Assembly (NCBI GenBank): GCA_963805715.1
Contig: CAWDVK010000017.1
Location: forward strand, 124,001-188,000
Direction of reading: 5' to 3'
Source of the DNA: CAWDVK01 sp963805715
GTDB taxonomy: Bacteria > Actinomycetota > Actinomycetes > Streptosporangiales > Streptosporangiaceae
DNA: 64,000 nucleotides
Shown here: in pieces, positions 38,409 through 49,864 of the stretch
How positions within the stretch are numbered: position 1 is the first letter of the stretch
Layout of the letters: each line of letters starts with the position of its first letter
The notes under the pieces: generated by a model
Database searches by the model: none
Told to the model about the DNA's origin: nothing
What the model saw: the letters and a program-made list of their open reading frames with translations, nothing else
Program-made: the position numbers and the translations under genes

Positions 38409-39488
38409 GTGAGCAAGGGCCGAGATGAGCGACGCCGGGCCGTGCTAGCGGCGCTGGCGCCCGGTACCGCGCTGCGGGATGGGCTGGAGCGAATCCTGCG
38501 CGGCAACACCGGCGCGCTGATCGTTCTCGGCTATGACCAGGTCGTTGAGGACCTGTGTTCCGGCGGGTTCGAGCTGACGGCCGAGTTCTCCGCCACCAGG
38601 CTGCGCGAGCTGGCCAAGATGGATGGCGCGATCGTGCTGGACCGCACGGCCAGCCACATCGTCAGGGCCGCCGTTCAGCTCGTGCCCGATCCGGCCCTTC
38701 CGACGGGCGAGTCCGGCACCAGGCACCGCACCGCCGAGCGGGTGGCACGGCAGACGGGCTACCCGGTGATCTCCGTCAGCAAGTCCATGCGGATCATCGC
38801 GCTGTGGGCCGACGGAGCCCGTTACGTGCTGGAGGACTCGGCGGCGATCCTGGCCCGCGCGCACCAGGCCCTGGCCACGCTGGAGCGCTATAAGGCACGG
38901 CTCGGCGAGACGACCGGGATGCTGGCCGCACTCGAGATCGAGGACCTGGTCACCGTCCGGGACGTGACCGCAGCGGCCCAGCGGCTCGAGATGGTGCGGC
39001 GCATCACCGACGAGATCGAGGGCTACATGGTGGAGATGGGCACCGACAGCAGGCTGCTCGCCCTCCAGCTCGACGAGCTGGTGGCGGGCACGGCGGCGGA
39101 GCGCGAGCTGCTGATCCGCGATTACGTGCCCAGCGGGCCCGAGGGCAGGAGGCATGCCGCTGCCGCGGTGCTGGCTGAGCTGGCCGACCTGACCGCTGAT
39201 GAGCTGCTTGAGGCCAGCACGGTGGCGGCCACGCTACGGCTGGGCGGCGCCGAGAACCTGGACGACCTGGTGAGCCCGCACGGGTACCGGCTGCTGGCCA
39301 AGGTGCCGAGACTGCCACGGCGCACCTCTGACGGGCTGATCGAGCACTTCGGCGGCCTGCAGAAACTGCTCGCGGCCAGCATCGAGGACCTCCAGGGCGT
39401 TGAGGGCGTCGGGAGCGCGCAGGCCAGGTCGGTCCGTGACGGCCTGTCGAGGCTCGCCGAGACCGCGCTGCTGGACCGCTATAACTGA
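38409..39488 (+). CDS. disA: DNA integrity scanning diadenylate cyclase DisA
   Basis: 359 aa. The N-terminal DAC domain has KMDGAIVLD (DGA) and GTRHRTAER (RHR), the two catalytic motifs for making c-di-AMP from two ATP. A helical spine (~150-280) and a C-terminal helix-hairpin-helix DNA-binding domain (LQKLLAASIEDLQGVEGVGSAQA) follow. GTG start behind a GGGGGTCGGG stretch. A ydaO-type c-di-AMP riboswitch occurs 8.5 kb downstream, so synthase and sensor share this window. Confidence 0.95.
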   Translation: MSKGRDERRRAVLAALAPGTALRDGLERILRGNTGALIVLGYDQVVEDLCSGGFELTAEFSATRLRELAKMDGAIVLDRTASHIVRAAVQLVPDPALPTGESGTRHRTAERVARQTGYPVISVSKSMRIIALWADGARYVLEDSAAILARAHQALATLERYKARLGETTGMLAALEIEDLVTVRDVTAAAQRLEMVRRITDEIEGYMVEMGTDSRLLALQLDELVAGTAAERELLIRDYVPSGPEGRRHAAAAVLAELADLTADELLEASTVAATLRLGGAENLDDLVSPHGYRLLAKVPRLPRRTSDGLIEHFGGLQKLLAASIEDLQGVEGVGSAQARSVRDGLSRLAETALLDRYN

Positions 39489-39498
39489 GCGGCCGCCC

Positions 39499-39588
39499 GT
39501 GGCGGGCCGCGGGACAGTGGCGGGCCGCGGGACAGTGGCGGGCCGCGGGACAGTGGCGGGCCGCGGGAGCGTGGCGGGCTGCGGCAAG
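39499..39588. repeat. 18-bp tandem repeat after disA
   Basis: Unit gtggcgggccgcgggaca: three perfect copies (39499-39552), a fourth with two changed bases, and a degenerate fifth. It lies in the convergent gap between disA and the secreted-protein gene. Not part of a supported coding region. Confidence 0.9.
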
Positions 39589-39635
39589 CTCCGGCGTCGT
39601 CCCGGCCGGGCCGCCGGTGACCCCCGGCCCGGCTC

Positions 39636-40283
39636 TCAGGCCATCCGGAAGGTGACGGAATTGCTGGCCAGCGAGCCATCCCGGACGGTCGCCGAGTAGG
39701 TCCCGGCCGGCCCGAGGCTGGTATCCGCGGGGCAGCCGGACACGGACGCCCTGCGGTCCCAGGAGATGGGCAGCACGGTCGGCACCCCCTTCTGCAGGCT
39801 GATCACCAGTGACCCGCTGCCCGCCACGCAGTCGGCCGAGCTCCACACCTGGCGCGAGCCGGAGTAGATAACCAGGACCACGTCGTCGGCCCCCACATTG
39901 AACAGGCAGGTGCCCGCCCCGGTCGAGACAACGTCCACATCGAACTGGGGCAGCTGGGCCCGGCCGTAGCGGGCCTGGCTGGCCGAGAGGCTGAGCACGA
40001 TCCAGTCCCGCCAGCAGTAGCCGGGACTGGCCGGCCTGGCGCTGCTCGGCCCGGCCGTCGCTGAGCTGCTGGCGGACGGGATGGCGGCGCCGGTCCCGGT
40101 AGCTGCGGGACCGCCTGCCGGGCCGGTGGCCAGCGCGGAGCCGACCGGCCTGGCGCTGCCCGCGGGGCCGATGGCTCCGGAGATGGCCCAGGTCACCAGG
40201 CCCAGGGCAGTCAGGCCGAGGATGAGGGCCAGCAGGCGGCGCCGCCAGTAGATTAACTGCTGATGATTACTCATCGTGCTCAT
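39636..40283 (-). CDS. Membrane-anchored or secreted protein of unknown function
   Basis: About 215 aa. A short N-terminus with RRR, one hydrophobic helix (LLALILGLTALGLVTWAISGAI), then a Ser/Ala/Pro/Gly linker (~40 residues) and an extracellular beta-rich domain with four cysteines (GYCWRDWIVL, GTCLFNV, SADCVAG, VSGCPAD). It ends GTYSATVRDGSLASNSVTFRMA. The helix reads as an uncleaved signal anchor. Start uncertain (ATG 40274 or 40283). The family is not recognised; convergent with disA and divergent from mutY. Confidence 0.7.
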   Translation of the reverse strand: MSTMSNHQQLIYWRRRLLALILGLTALGLVTWAISGAIGPAGSARPVGSALATGPAGGPAATGTGAAIPSASSSATAGPSSARPASPGYCWRDWIVLSLSASQARYGRAQLPQFDVDVVSTGAGTCLFNVGADDVVLVIYSGSRQVWSSADCVAGSGSLVISLQKGVPTVLPISWDRRASVSGCPADTSLGPAGTYSATVRDGSLASNSVTFRMA

Positions 40284-40461
40284 GCCCATACATTCAGTAT
40301 GCAAGAGTCATGCGGTCCGGCCGGGCCGGACGCGCCGGATAGCCCGCCTGAGCCGCGGCCCGCTGGTCACGGCCCGCATCCCGCGGCTGCCGCAGCGAAC
40401 CTGGTGCCGCATGCCGCCCGCTCAGCGCCCGCGTTCCGGCCATGCGAGGATCAGTACGGTC

Positions 40462-41336
40462 ATGCTGCCCGATTACGAAGCCCCGATCGTGAGCTGGTAT
40501 GCCGTCCATGCCAGGGACCTGCCGTGGCGCCGCGCCGATGCCTCTCCGTGGTCCATCCTGGTCAGCGAGGTCATGCTGCAGCAGACGCCGGTGGCGCGCG
40601 TGCTGCCCGCGCACGCGTCCTGGATGACCAGGTGGCCGAGCCCGGCCGCACTGGCGGCTGCCACTCCCGCTGACGCGCTCCGCCAATGGGACCGGCTCGG
40701 CTACCCGCGCCGGGCCGTGCGCCTGCACGAGACCGCGCAGATCCTCGCTGACCAGCACGATGGCGAGGTCCCGTCGTCGGCCGCCAGCCTGGCCGGGCTG
40801 CCGGGCATCGGCACCTACACGGCCGCGGCAGTCGCGAGCTTCGCGTTCGGCGAGCGCAATGTCGTGCTGGACACGAACGTGCGGCGGGTGCTCGGCCGCC
40901 TGGTCGGCGGCGAGGCGCTGCCGCGCCCCGCCGCCTCGGCCGCGGAGCGCAAGCTGGCGGACTCGCTGCTGCCGGCCTGCGGCCGCCGGGCTGCCCGCTG
41001 GTCGGTCGCCGTGATGGAACTGGGCGCGCTGGTCTGCCGGGCTGCCCGTCCGCTGTGCTCGGCATGCCCGGTCGCGGCTGACTGCGCCTGGCGCCGCAGC
41101 GGCAGCCCCGGCGGCCCGGCCAGGCGGGCCGTGGCCGGCTATGCCGGCAGCGACCGCGAATGCCGGGGCCGGCTGCTGGCGACCCTGAGAGCCGCCGCCG
41201 GCCCGGTCCCGGCTGCCGCGCTCGAGGCTGCCTGGGACGACTCAGGGCAGCGAGCGCGTGCGCTCGCTGCCCTGATCGCGGATGGCCTGGTCGCCGGGCG
41301 GCCTGACGGCTCGCTCGCGCTGCCGGGCGATCCGGC

Positions 41337-41340
<4 letters not shown>
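40462..41340 (+). CDS. mutY: A/G-specific adenine DNA glycosylase MutY
   Basis: 292 aa. Removes adenine mispaired with 8-oxoguanine. Features: LPWRRADASPWSILVSEVMLQQT, the helix-hairpin-helix LPGIGTYTAAAVASFAFGE with the catalytic Asp in VLDTNVRR, and the [4Fe-4S] cluster C-x6-C-x2-C-x5-C. The C-terminal 8-oxoG-recognition NUDIX domain of E. coli MutY is absent, as in many actinobacterial forms. Start ATG 40462. The stop overlaps the convergent clpC stop. Confidence 0.92.
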
Positions 41341-43868
<2,528 letters not shown>

Positions 43869-44426
43869 CTCGTCGCTCCTCACAGAGCGGTCGGGGGAGG
43901 CACTGACGATGCCCTGTCCCTTCCGCATGCTAGCCCGTGCGCTGGGGGCGCCTCAGCGTGCGAATGCCCGCACAACTCCAACGTTCCCCGCGAGTAGGGC
44001 GTTCATCCCATCCAACCTAGGCCATCAGGGCAGTGTTCCCAGATACGCCCGCAGCGAACGCGCAGAGTTACCACCGGCCGGCGGCAACCGGTCGCCGGCC
44101 GTCCCTGCCCGGGCCGGGCAGCATGCCTGACGGCGCCCGGCGGCGCACCGGATACCTGTCCGGACAGCAGGAAGCGGCGCGCACGACGCCTGAGCGTCAG
44201 CACGCCGCCACTTGTGACGATCATGCTCAGCGGACGGGAGCCTTCTCAGCGGCCGGCGAGCCGCTAGCGGCGGGTGCCCGGCCGTGGCAGGCATCTGGCC
44301 GGCAGGCATCTGGCCCGGCCTGGCAGGACGCCTGATCGCGGCCGGCGCGATCCGCCAGCCAGGACATGCGGCCATGGCGGGACCGCCGCCGGGCTCCGCC
44401 AGGGGATTCCCGGGATCCCGGCCGGC
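43869..44426. other. 558-base gap between lsr2 and clpC without a supported gene
   Basis: Probably the clpC promoter and leader. On the minus strand a TAGCAT hexamer lies about 60 bases before the clpC ATG. Open frames here are short and Arg/Pro/Ala-rich. A near-duplicate gcaggcatctggcc occurs twice at about 44286-44314. No RNA gene recognised. Confidence 0.5.
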
Positions 44427-44759
44427 TTAGTGCGAGGCTTCGTATTCGGCGATGATCGACGCCGGGATGCGGCCGCGCTCGCTCACCTTGTGACCGTGCT
44501 GCCGCGCCCAGGCCCTGATCTCGGAGCTGCGCTCGCGGCCCGGCCCGGTGCGCGCCTTGCGCCGCCGGCCGCCCGCGCTGACCCGGCGCGAGTGCTCGGC
44601 GATTGCACTGAAGTTGTCGTGCAGTTCCTTGGCGTGCGCGGAGCAGACGTCGATCTCGTAGGCGGTTCCGTCAAAAGAGAACGAAACTGTCTCCTTCCCC
44701 TCCGCCTCGCCGTCGTGGGGGAGGTCACACACGACTGTCACCACAGTCCTCTGAGCCAT
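44427..44759 (-). CDS. lsr2: Lsr2 nucleoid-associated xenogeneic silencer
   Basis: 110 aa. The N-terminal dimerisation domain (TVVCDLPHDGEAEGKETVSFSFDGTAYEIDVCSAHAKEL) is linked to a C-terminal AT-hook-like DNA-binding domain (IRAWARQHGHKVSERGRIP, with the RGR minor-groove motif). Lsr2 bridges AT-rich DNA and silences acquired genes. The upstream region is the most AT-rich stretch of the window, which suggests autoregulation (inference). Confidence 0.96.
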   Translation of the reverse strand: MAQRTVVTVVCDLPHDGEAEGKETVSFSFDGTAYEIDVCSAHAKELHDNFSAIAEHSRRVSAGGRRRKARTGPGRERSSEIRAWARQHGHKVSERGRIPASIIAEYEASH

Positions 44760-44800
44760 GGGGCCAGCCTTTCCGCTGGGGATGCCAATTTTGGTTTCTC

Positions 44801-44829
44801 AACATATACCAGACCTTGAGCCTTGACAA
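44801..44829 (-). promoter_or_regulatory. Candidate lsr2 promoter
   Basis: Minus-strand TTGTCA (44824-44829), 17 bases, TATGTT (44801-44806): near-consensus vegetative promoter about 40 bases before the ATG, inside an AT-rich stretch. Confidence 0.6.
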
Positions 44830-44912
44830 TTCAGGATAGCCTTTCGTTACGCATGATCGAAGCCCGGCCGCAATCCGGAAGTTTGCAGTAACGCTCAGTA
44901 ATCAACGTGTGT

Positions 44913-45128
44913 TCAGCTACTCTCGTGGTGGTCCGGCGCATCTTCACCCGCCCGTGCCGGATCTGCATGGCCGCCGGGAATCGGCTGCTCATCGGAAATA
45001 TCATCAGACGATGGATCCAGGGGCCTGCTCTTGCGGCCCATCTCATGCCGCAGGAACGCGATCACGGCCACCAGGAAAGCCGCGCATACGAGCGCAGGAG
45101 GGGTGAGTACTGACAGGTCCTTCAGCAT
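44913..45128 (-). CDS. Small membrane protein (71 aa)
   Basis: MLKDLSVLTPPALVCAAFLVAVIAF makes one membrane helix, followed by RHEMGRKSRPL and an acidic/His tail. ATG 45128 is preceded by an AAGGGGGGAAC ribosome site at good spacing, the main reason to accept it. No family recognised. It lies upstream of lsr2 on the same strand, about 80 bases before the lsr2 promoter. Confidence 0.5.
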   Translation of the reverse strand: MLKDLSVLTPPALVCAAFLVAVIAFLRHEMGRKSRPLDPSSDDISDEQPIPGGHADPARAGEDAPDHHESS

Positions 45129-46043
45129 GTTCCCCCCTTCTTAAACGGGACTGCGCTGCGGGTACCGAGGAATTGCGGGATGCCCCGGTGCCTGGCGGCG
45201 GTCCAGCACCGCATCGCCGGGCCGCCAGCTCGGCGCGCACGCCCCTAGCCGCAGCCCACTGCGGGAAAGCGGAACTCGCCGCCCATCGGCATATTCTCGC
45301 GCATCGGTCCGGAGCGGGCCAAGCCGGGTGCGGCAGCGGCGATGCCGGGACCTGCTGGCTGGCAGGCCGGCCGGGGCCGGGGGCCGACTGCGGCCGCCCC
45401 CCGGCGCCCCGTTCGGCGCGACCGGCTGATACCACCCGCCGCCTGCGCCGGCAGCAGGCCCGGCCGGGCAGGCCGCCGCGCATCCGCATTCGGCACTCCG
45501 GTGCCGCGACGGCACCGGTATCCAAGGGCCGGGTGGCCCGTATCCGGCCGTTGTGCCATTCGCCGATGCTGGCCGCGGGCTGGCCGAGATGGCCTATGGC
45601 TGCAATCTGCTAGATGCACAGCGCTGACCGCGGCAGCCCAGGCTTGGCGAAAATAGACCACGGCGCCATGCGCAGGCGACCGACGCCGGGCGGCTGGTAT
45701 TAGCTAAGGCACAACGCACGGCCTGCGCGTCAGCCGATGAACGGGCTTCTCCAGGTCATCACGACTGGCGGGGGGCCACAGTGCCCGGTCATCTTCATGA
45801 GCCGGCCGCGGCAGCGTGCATTCGATCCTGAAGACCAGCATGTCGCGAGGAGCGGGAATTCCGAATAGCCGCCGTGCTGGCACCAGGCCGGCGGCGCTAG
45901 CCCGGTGCCGACGCGATAGAAGAACAGCGGGCTGCCCGGCGGGCGGCCTTCCGGGATCGCGGGCGCAACGGCCCGAATTAGGGTTAGGTACCGGGCAAAT
46001 CAGGTCTTAGCGCAATTCCGGCAAGCCCGCGGGTATCCACCGC
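45129..46043. other. 915-base gene-poor stretch
   Basis: All open frames here are low-complexity Arg/Pro/Ala strings without ribosome sites or recognisable domains. Composition drifts lower in G+C after about 45600. No tRNA, repeat array or clear hairpin seen. It may be decayed sequence or hold an unrecognised small RNA. Confidence 0.4.
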
Positions 46044-46544
46044 TCAGAGCCGGAGGAGCATCCGGGTATTGCCGAGCGTGTTCGGCTTCACCCGGTCCAG
46101 GTCGAGGAACTCCGCTACGCCCTCGTCGTAGGACCGCAGCAGCTCGGCATAGACCTCAGGCGCGGCCGCCTGGCCACTGATCTCCTCGAATCCGTGCTGG
46201 CTGAAGAACTCCACTGCGAACGTGAGCACGAACACCCGGCTGACGCCGATCTTCCTGGCCGCGGCGAGCAATTCGGCGACGAGCAGGTGCCCGACGCCGC
46301 GGCCGCGGTGCGAGCGGTGCACCGCGACAGTCCGGATTTCCGCGAGGTCTTCCCACATGACGTGCACGGCGCCGCAGCCGACGACCGCCCCGTCGGCGGC
46401 GCAGGCGACCCGGAACTCCTGGATGTCCTCGTACAGCGCCACGGTGGGCTTGTCGAGCAGGCGCCCGGACGCGGCATTCGCGTCGATCAGGCCGCGGATG
46501 ACCGGCACATCGCTGGTCCGCGCCCGCCTGACCGCATACTCCAT
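46044..46544 (-). CDS. argA: Amino-acid N-acetyltransferase (short GNAT, ArgA-like)
   Basis: 166 aa single GNAT domain. RRARTSDVPVIRGLIDANAASGRLLDKP at the N-terminus, the acetyl-CoA loop VAVHRSHRGRGVGHLLVAELL, and FVLTFAVEFFSQHGFEEI. This matches the short N-acetylglutamate synthase of mycobacteria and Streptomyces (first arginine step). The symbol is moderately secure; other GNAT roles are possible. Confidence 0.8.
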   Translation of the reverse strand: MEYAVRRARTSDVPVIRGLIDANAASGRLLDKPTVALYEDIQEFRVACAADGAVVGCGAVHVMWEDLAEIRTVAVHRSHRGRGVGHLLVAELLAAARKIGVSRVFVLTFAVEFFSQHGFEEISGQAAAPEVYAELLRSYDEGVAEFLDLDRVKPNTLGNTRMLLRL

Positions 46545-46949
46545 TGTCAGCCCGCCTTAGCCGCGTTCGCCATGATGCCGCCAGCATCCCAAACGAAGCT
46601 CGGAACTCGCAATTCGCGTGCCCACAGACTGTTACCGCGCAAGTACGCATTGCCCTGATGTGCTGGTCAGGGGATTAATGACGCACATCACGCGCAGATC
46701 ACGCTGCCGGGACGGACATTGAGACACGCCGCCTGACCTGCGGAAACACGGAGCATGAGGCACGTGGCGATGACCCCGGTGGAGTATGTGCACGTGAGGC
46801 GGCGAACGGCCGGAAGCAGGCAAAGAAGGGGATGCCCTGACCGGGTTAGCAAACTTTGCCGTTCCGCCTCGCGACCACAGTAGTTTGCATTAATCTCCAT
46901 CGCTGTCACCCGTTGCAGTCCGCCCCGGTCCCGGGGCAGGCAGCTACGA
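46545..46949. other. 405-base gap holding the promoter region of the riboswitch mRNA
   Basis: No supported gene. A candidate -10 TAGTTT lies at about 46881 with TTGCCG near 46856, 19 bases apart, so transcription could start some 55 bases before the riboswitch. Several short AT-richer patches occur. Confidence 0.35.
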
Positions 46950-47098
46950 CCCGCCGAGTTCCTGCCGGGCCCTCGCCCGTCAGGAAACCGGGGACCCACG
47001 TCCCCCGGGGTGAATCGGCGCGCCCGCCGCTCCGGCAGTGCGGGCTCGCCGTAGGGCTCCTCCGGCCCGAACCCGTCAGCTAACCCGGTAGGCGGCCG
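46950..47098 (+). ncRNA. Cyclic di-AMP riboswitch (ydaO/yuaA type)
   Basis: The 5' side has CGCCGAG then a TTCCTG...CAGGAA stem, followed by the conserved core: GGGGACCCACG, GGGGTGAATC, CCGTAGGG, CCCGAACCCG and the hallmark CAGCTAACCCGGTAGGCGG. The order and spacing match the ydaO aptamer, and P1 closes with CCGCC/GGCGG. It ends about 18 bases before the start of the NlpC/P60 gene. In actinobacteria this riboswitch commonly precedes cell-wall hydrolases, which are turned off by c-di-AMP. Boundaries are good to about ten bases. Confidence 0.9.
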
Positions 47099-47115
47099 AG
47101 GAGAGGAGACTCCAC

Positions 47116-48180
47116 GTGGAGCGCATGCCGCACGGCAGTCACGTCTCGCCTGGCCGGGTCCCCGCCCGTCGGCTGCTGGCCGGGTCCTTCCTGACTCGCG
47201 CCGGGGTCGTCAGCGGGCTGGTCGCGCTCTCGACCCTGGCCGTCTGCGGCGGCGTCGCGGGCGCCGCGGGCGCCGCGCCGGCCGCGCCATCCCGCTCCGC
47301 CACCAGCCTGCCGACCCTGCTGGCCGAGGCCAACAGCATGTCGAACCAGATCGACAACCTCAGCGAGCAGTACGACGGCCTCAATATCCAGCTGGGCGAG
47401 GCGCGCTCGGAGCTGGGGATCGCCCGCGAGACAGAGCAGCGGGACCAGCGGCTGCTCGCGGCCGGCGAGACGACGATCAGCCAGATCGCGGCGGAAGGCT
47501 ACATGACCGGCGGGGTCAGCCCGACCCTCCAGCTGCTGCAGGGCAGCAGCCCGCAGAACGTGCTGAACCGCGCCTCGATCATCCAGCAGCTCGCGCAGGA
47601 GAACGGGGACAAGCTCAGCCTGGTGTCAGCGGCCCAGGCCGCGGCCAGCCGGGCGCAGCTGGCCGCCCAGCAGGAAGAGAGCCAGGCCACCAGGCTTTCC
47701 GCCGCCATGCGCGCCAAGGTGGCCGCCATCCAGGCGAAGGAGGACGTGCTCAACAGCGCGGTCTTCGCCCAGGCCATGTCCGTCTTCCAGAAGACCGGCT
47801 CGTACCCGGACATCCAGGTCACCGGCGACTCGGTCGGGGTGCAGGCGCTCCGGTACGCGCTCACCAGGATCGGCTACCCCTACGTCTGGGGAGCCGCCGG
47901 GCCGACCTCGTTCGACTGCTCCGGCCTGGTGGTATGGGCCTACGCGCAGATCGGGATCAGCCTCCCGCACTACACCGGCGACCTGTGGAACTCGGGCGAG
48001 CACATCTCGCGCAGCGAGCTTGAGCCGGGCGACCTGGTCTTCTTCTTTCCCGATATCGGCCATGTCGGTATTTACGTCGGCAACGGCATGATGGTGGACG
48101 CGCCGACATTCGGCCAGAACGTGCAGGTGCAGCCCGTGTTCTGGAGTGCCTACGTCGGCGCCGTCCGCATCGTGGGCTGA
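47116..48180 (+). CDS. Secreted NlpC/P60 peptidoglycan hydrolase
   Basis: 354 aa. Twin-Arg-like charged N-terminus and signal peptide (helix ~30-50, cleavage near GAAGAAPAAP). A long coiled coil follows (~65-215), then a C-terminal NlpC/P60 domain with catalytic Cys268 (SFDCSGLVVWAY) and His316 (DIGHVGIYVG). This is the RipA/RipC-type layout of D,L-endopeptidases that cut stem peptides during division. GTG 47116 behind GAGGAG; an ATG three codons on is an alternative. Regulated by the c-di-AMP riboswitch in its leader and ended by a strong terminator. Confidence 0.92.
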   Translation: MERMPHGSHVSPGRVPARRLLAGSFLTRAGVVSGLVALSTLAVCGGVAGAAGAAPAAPSRSATSLPTLLAEANSMSNQIDNLSEQYDGLNIQLGEARSELGIARETEQRDQRLLAAGETTISQIAAEGYMTGGVSPTLQLLQGSSPQNVLNRASIIQQLAQENGDKLSLVSAAQAAASRAQLAAQQEESQATRLSAAMRAKVAAIQAKEDVLNSAVFAQAMSVFQKTGSYPDIQVTGDSVGVQALRYALTRIGYPYVWGAAGPTSFDCSGLVVWAYAQIGISLPHYTGDLWNSGEHISRSELEPGDLVFFFPDIGHVGIYVGNGMMVDAPTFGQNVQVQPVFWSAYVGAVRIVG

Positions 48181-48205
48181 CCGCAGGCCCTCTGGCGTCC
48201 CCCGG

Positions 48206-48246
48206 CTGTTCCGGCCCGGCTAGCAGCCTGGCCGGAACAGCTTTTC
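48206..48246 (+). terminator. Intrinsic terminator after the NlpC/P60 gene
   Basis: Perfect 11-pair stem (CTGTTCCGGCC / GGCCGGAACAG) with a 13-base loop and a following CTTTTCT. The clearest Rho-independent terminator in the window. Confidence 0.85.
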
Positions 48247-48271
48247 TGCCTGCCAGGGTGGCCGCGGGCCG

Positions 48272-49807
48272 TCAGACGGGCTTGACGAGCGGGAACAGCA
48301 CTGTCTCCCGGACTCCGACGCCGGTCAGCATGATCAGCATCCGGTCGATGCCCATGCCCATCCCCCCGCTGGGCGGCATCCCGTGCTCCAGCGCGCGGAG
48401 GAAATCCTCGTCGAGCTGCATCGCCTCCGGGTCGCCCCCGGCGGCCAGCAGCGACTGCGCGGTCAGCCGGGCCCGCTCCTCCACCGGGTCGACCAGCTCG
48501 GAGTAGGCGGTCGCGATCTCGGTGCCGAATGCCACCAGGTCCCACTTCTCCGCCAGCCGGGGGTCGTCGCGATGCTGCCTGGTCAGCGGGGAGATCTCGA
48601 CCGGGAAGTCGCGGTAGAACGTCGGGCCGTCTGTCCGCGCCTCGACCAGGTGCTCGTACAGCTCCAGCAGGACCTCAGCGCGGCCCCAGCCTGGCTGCAG
48701 CTCGATCTCCGCGTGCGCAGCCAGCTTCCGCAGGCGCTCCTCGGTGGTGTCGGGCGTGATCTCCTCGCCCGCCGCCTCGGACAGCGCTTCGTGCACTGTC
48801 CTGGACGGCCACTCGCCGCCGATGTCGAATTCTGACCCATCCGGCCGCCGGACGATGGTCCCGCCGAGGGCATTGCGTGCCGCGGACTGGATCAGTTCCC
48901 TGGTCAGCGTCTCCATCGTGGTGTAGTCGCCGTAGGCCTCGTAGGCCTCCAGCATGGTGAACTCGGGGTTGTGGGTGGCGTCGGCCCCCTCGTTCCGGAA
49001 GATCCGGCCGATCTCGTAGACCCGCTCGATCCCGCCGACGACCAGGCGCTTGAGGTACAGCTCCAGCGCGATGCGCAGGTAGAGGTCAAGGTCGAATGCG
49101 TTGATGTGGGTGCGGAACGGACGGGCATTGGCGCCGCCGTGCAGGGTCTGCAGCACCGGCGTCTCGACCTCGAGGTAGCCGCGGGCGTGCAGGTCCTCCC
49201 GCAGCGACCGCGTGGCGGCCGCCCGGATCTCCGCCATCTGCCGCGCCTCCGGATTGACGATCAGGTCCAGGTAACGCTGCCGCACCCGGGACGCCGGGTC
49301 ACTGAGGCCCTTGTGCTTGTCCGGCAGCGGGCGCAGCGCCTTGGCGGTGATCGCGAAGGAGTCAGCCAGGACCGACAGCTCCCCGCGCCGGGAGGAGATG
49401 ACCTCGCCCGTCACGCCGATGTGGTCGCCGAGGTCGACGTCCCGCTTCCAGGCGGCGAGGGTGTCGGCGCCCACCCGGTCCAGCGAGATCATCACCTGCA
49501 GGTCGCCGGTGCCGTCCCTGATCGTCGCGAAGCACAGCTTGCCGCCGTTGCGGTACAGCATGACCCGGCCGACCACGCCGACCCGATCGGCGGTCGCGGT
49601 ATCGGGCGGCAGGTCGCGATATGTCGCCCGTATTTCCGCGATGGCGTGGGTACGGGGGAAGCCGACAGGGTAAGGGTCGATGCCGTCGGCGCGGAGCCGG
49701 TCCAGCTTCGCCATCCGCACCTGCATGTGCTCGGTCGAGTCGGGATCCGCCTGGCCGCCCGCCGCCGGGTCCGGCCGGTCGCCGCCCGCCGCGTCTTCGT
49801 CCGTCAT
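48272..49807 (-). CDS. lysS: Lysyl-tRNA synthetase, class II
   Basis: 511 aa. N-terminal OB fold (VGVVGRVMLYRNGGKLCFATIRDGTGDLQVM), class II motif 2 (YEIGRIFRNEGADATHNPEFTMLEAYEAY) and motif 3 (GGMGMGIDRMLIMLTG). The length is normal. The ATG has TAGCCT seven bases upstream, so it is likely transcribed from its own leaderless promoter although it follows coaX in the same direction. Confidence 0.96.
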   Translation of the reverse strand: MTDEDAAGGDRPDPAAGGQADPDSTEHMQVRMAKLDRLRADGIDPYPVGFPRTHAIAEIRATYRDLPPDTATADRVGVVGRVMLYRNGGKLCFATIRDGTGDLQVMISLDRVGADTLAAWKRDVDLGDHIGVTGEVISSRRGELSVLADSFAITAKALRPLPDKHKGLSDPASRVRQRYLDLIVNPEARQMAEIRAAATRSLREDLHARGYLEVETPVLQTLHGGANARPFRTHINAFDLDLYLRIALELYLKRLVVGGIERVYEIGRIFRNEGADATHNPEFTMLEAYEAYGDYTTMETLTRELIQSAARNALGGTIVRRPDGSEFDIGGEWPSRTVHEALSEAAGEEITPDTTEERLRKLAAHAEIELQPGWGRAEVLLELYEHLVEARTDGPTFYRDFPVEISPLTRQHRDDPRLAEKWDLVAFGTEIATAYSELVDPVEERARLTAQSLLAAGGDPEAMQLDEDFLRALEHGMPPSGGMGMGIDRMLIMLTGVGVRETVLFPLVKPV

Positions 49808-49814
49808 CTGCCTG

Positions 49815-49820
49815 AGGCTA
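49815..49820 (-). promoter_or_regulatory. TAGCCT -10-like element of lysS
   Basis: TANNNT hexamer seven bases before the lysS ATG; leaderless pattern. Confidence 0.55.
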
Positions 49821-49864
49821 CCGGCGCGGGGGCAGCACGGTCACGGCACTATCCCGCGCGGCTG

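Noticed and set aside
43921..43980. ClgR-type operator before clpC
   Set aside because: A TTCGC...GGCG resemblance exists but the spacer does not fit the known motif.
45173..45613. 146-aa open frame in the gene-poor zone
   Set aside because: Arg/Pro/Ala-rich throughout, no ribosome site and no domain; overlapping open frames exist on both strands.
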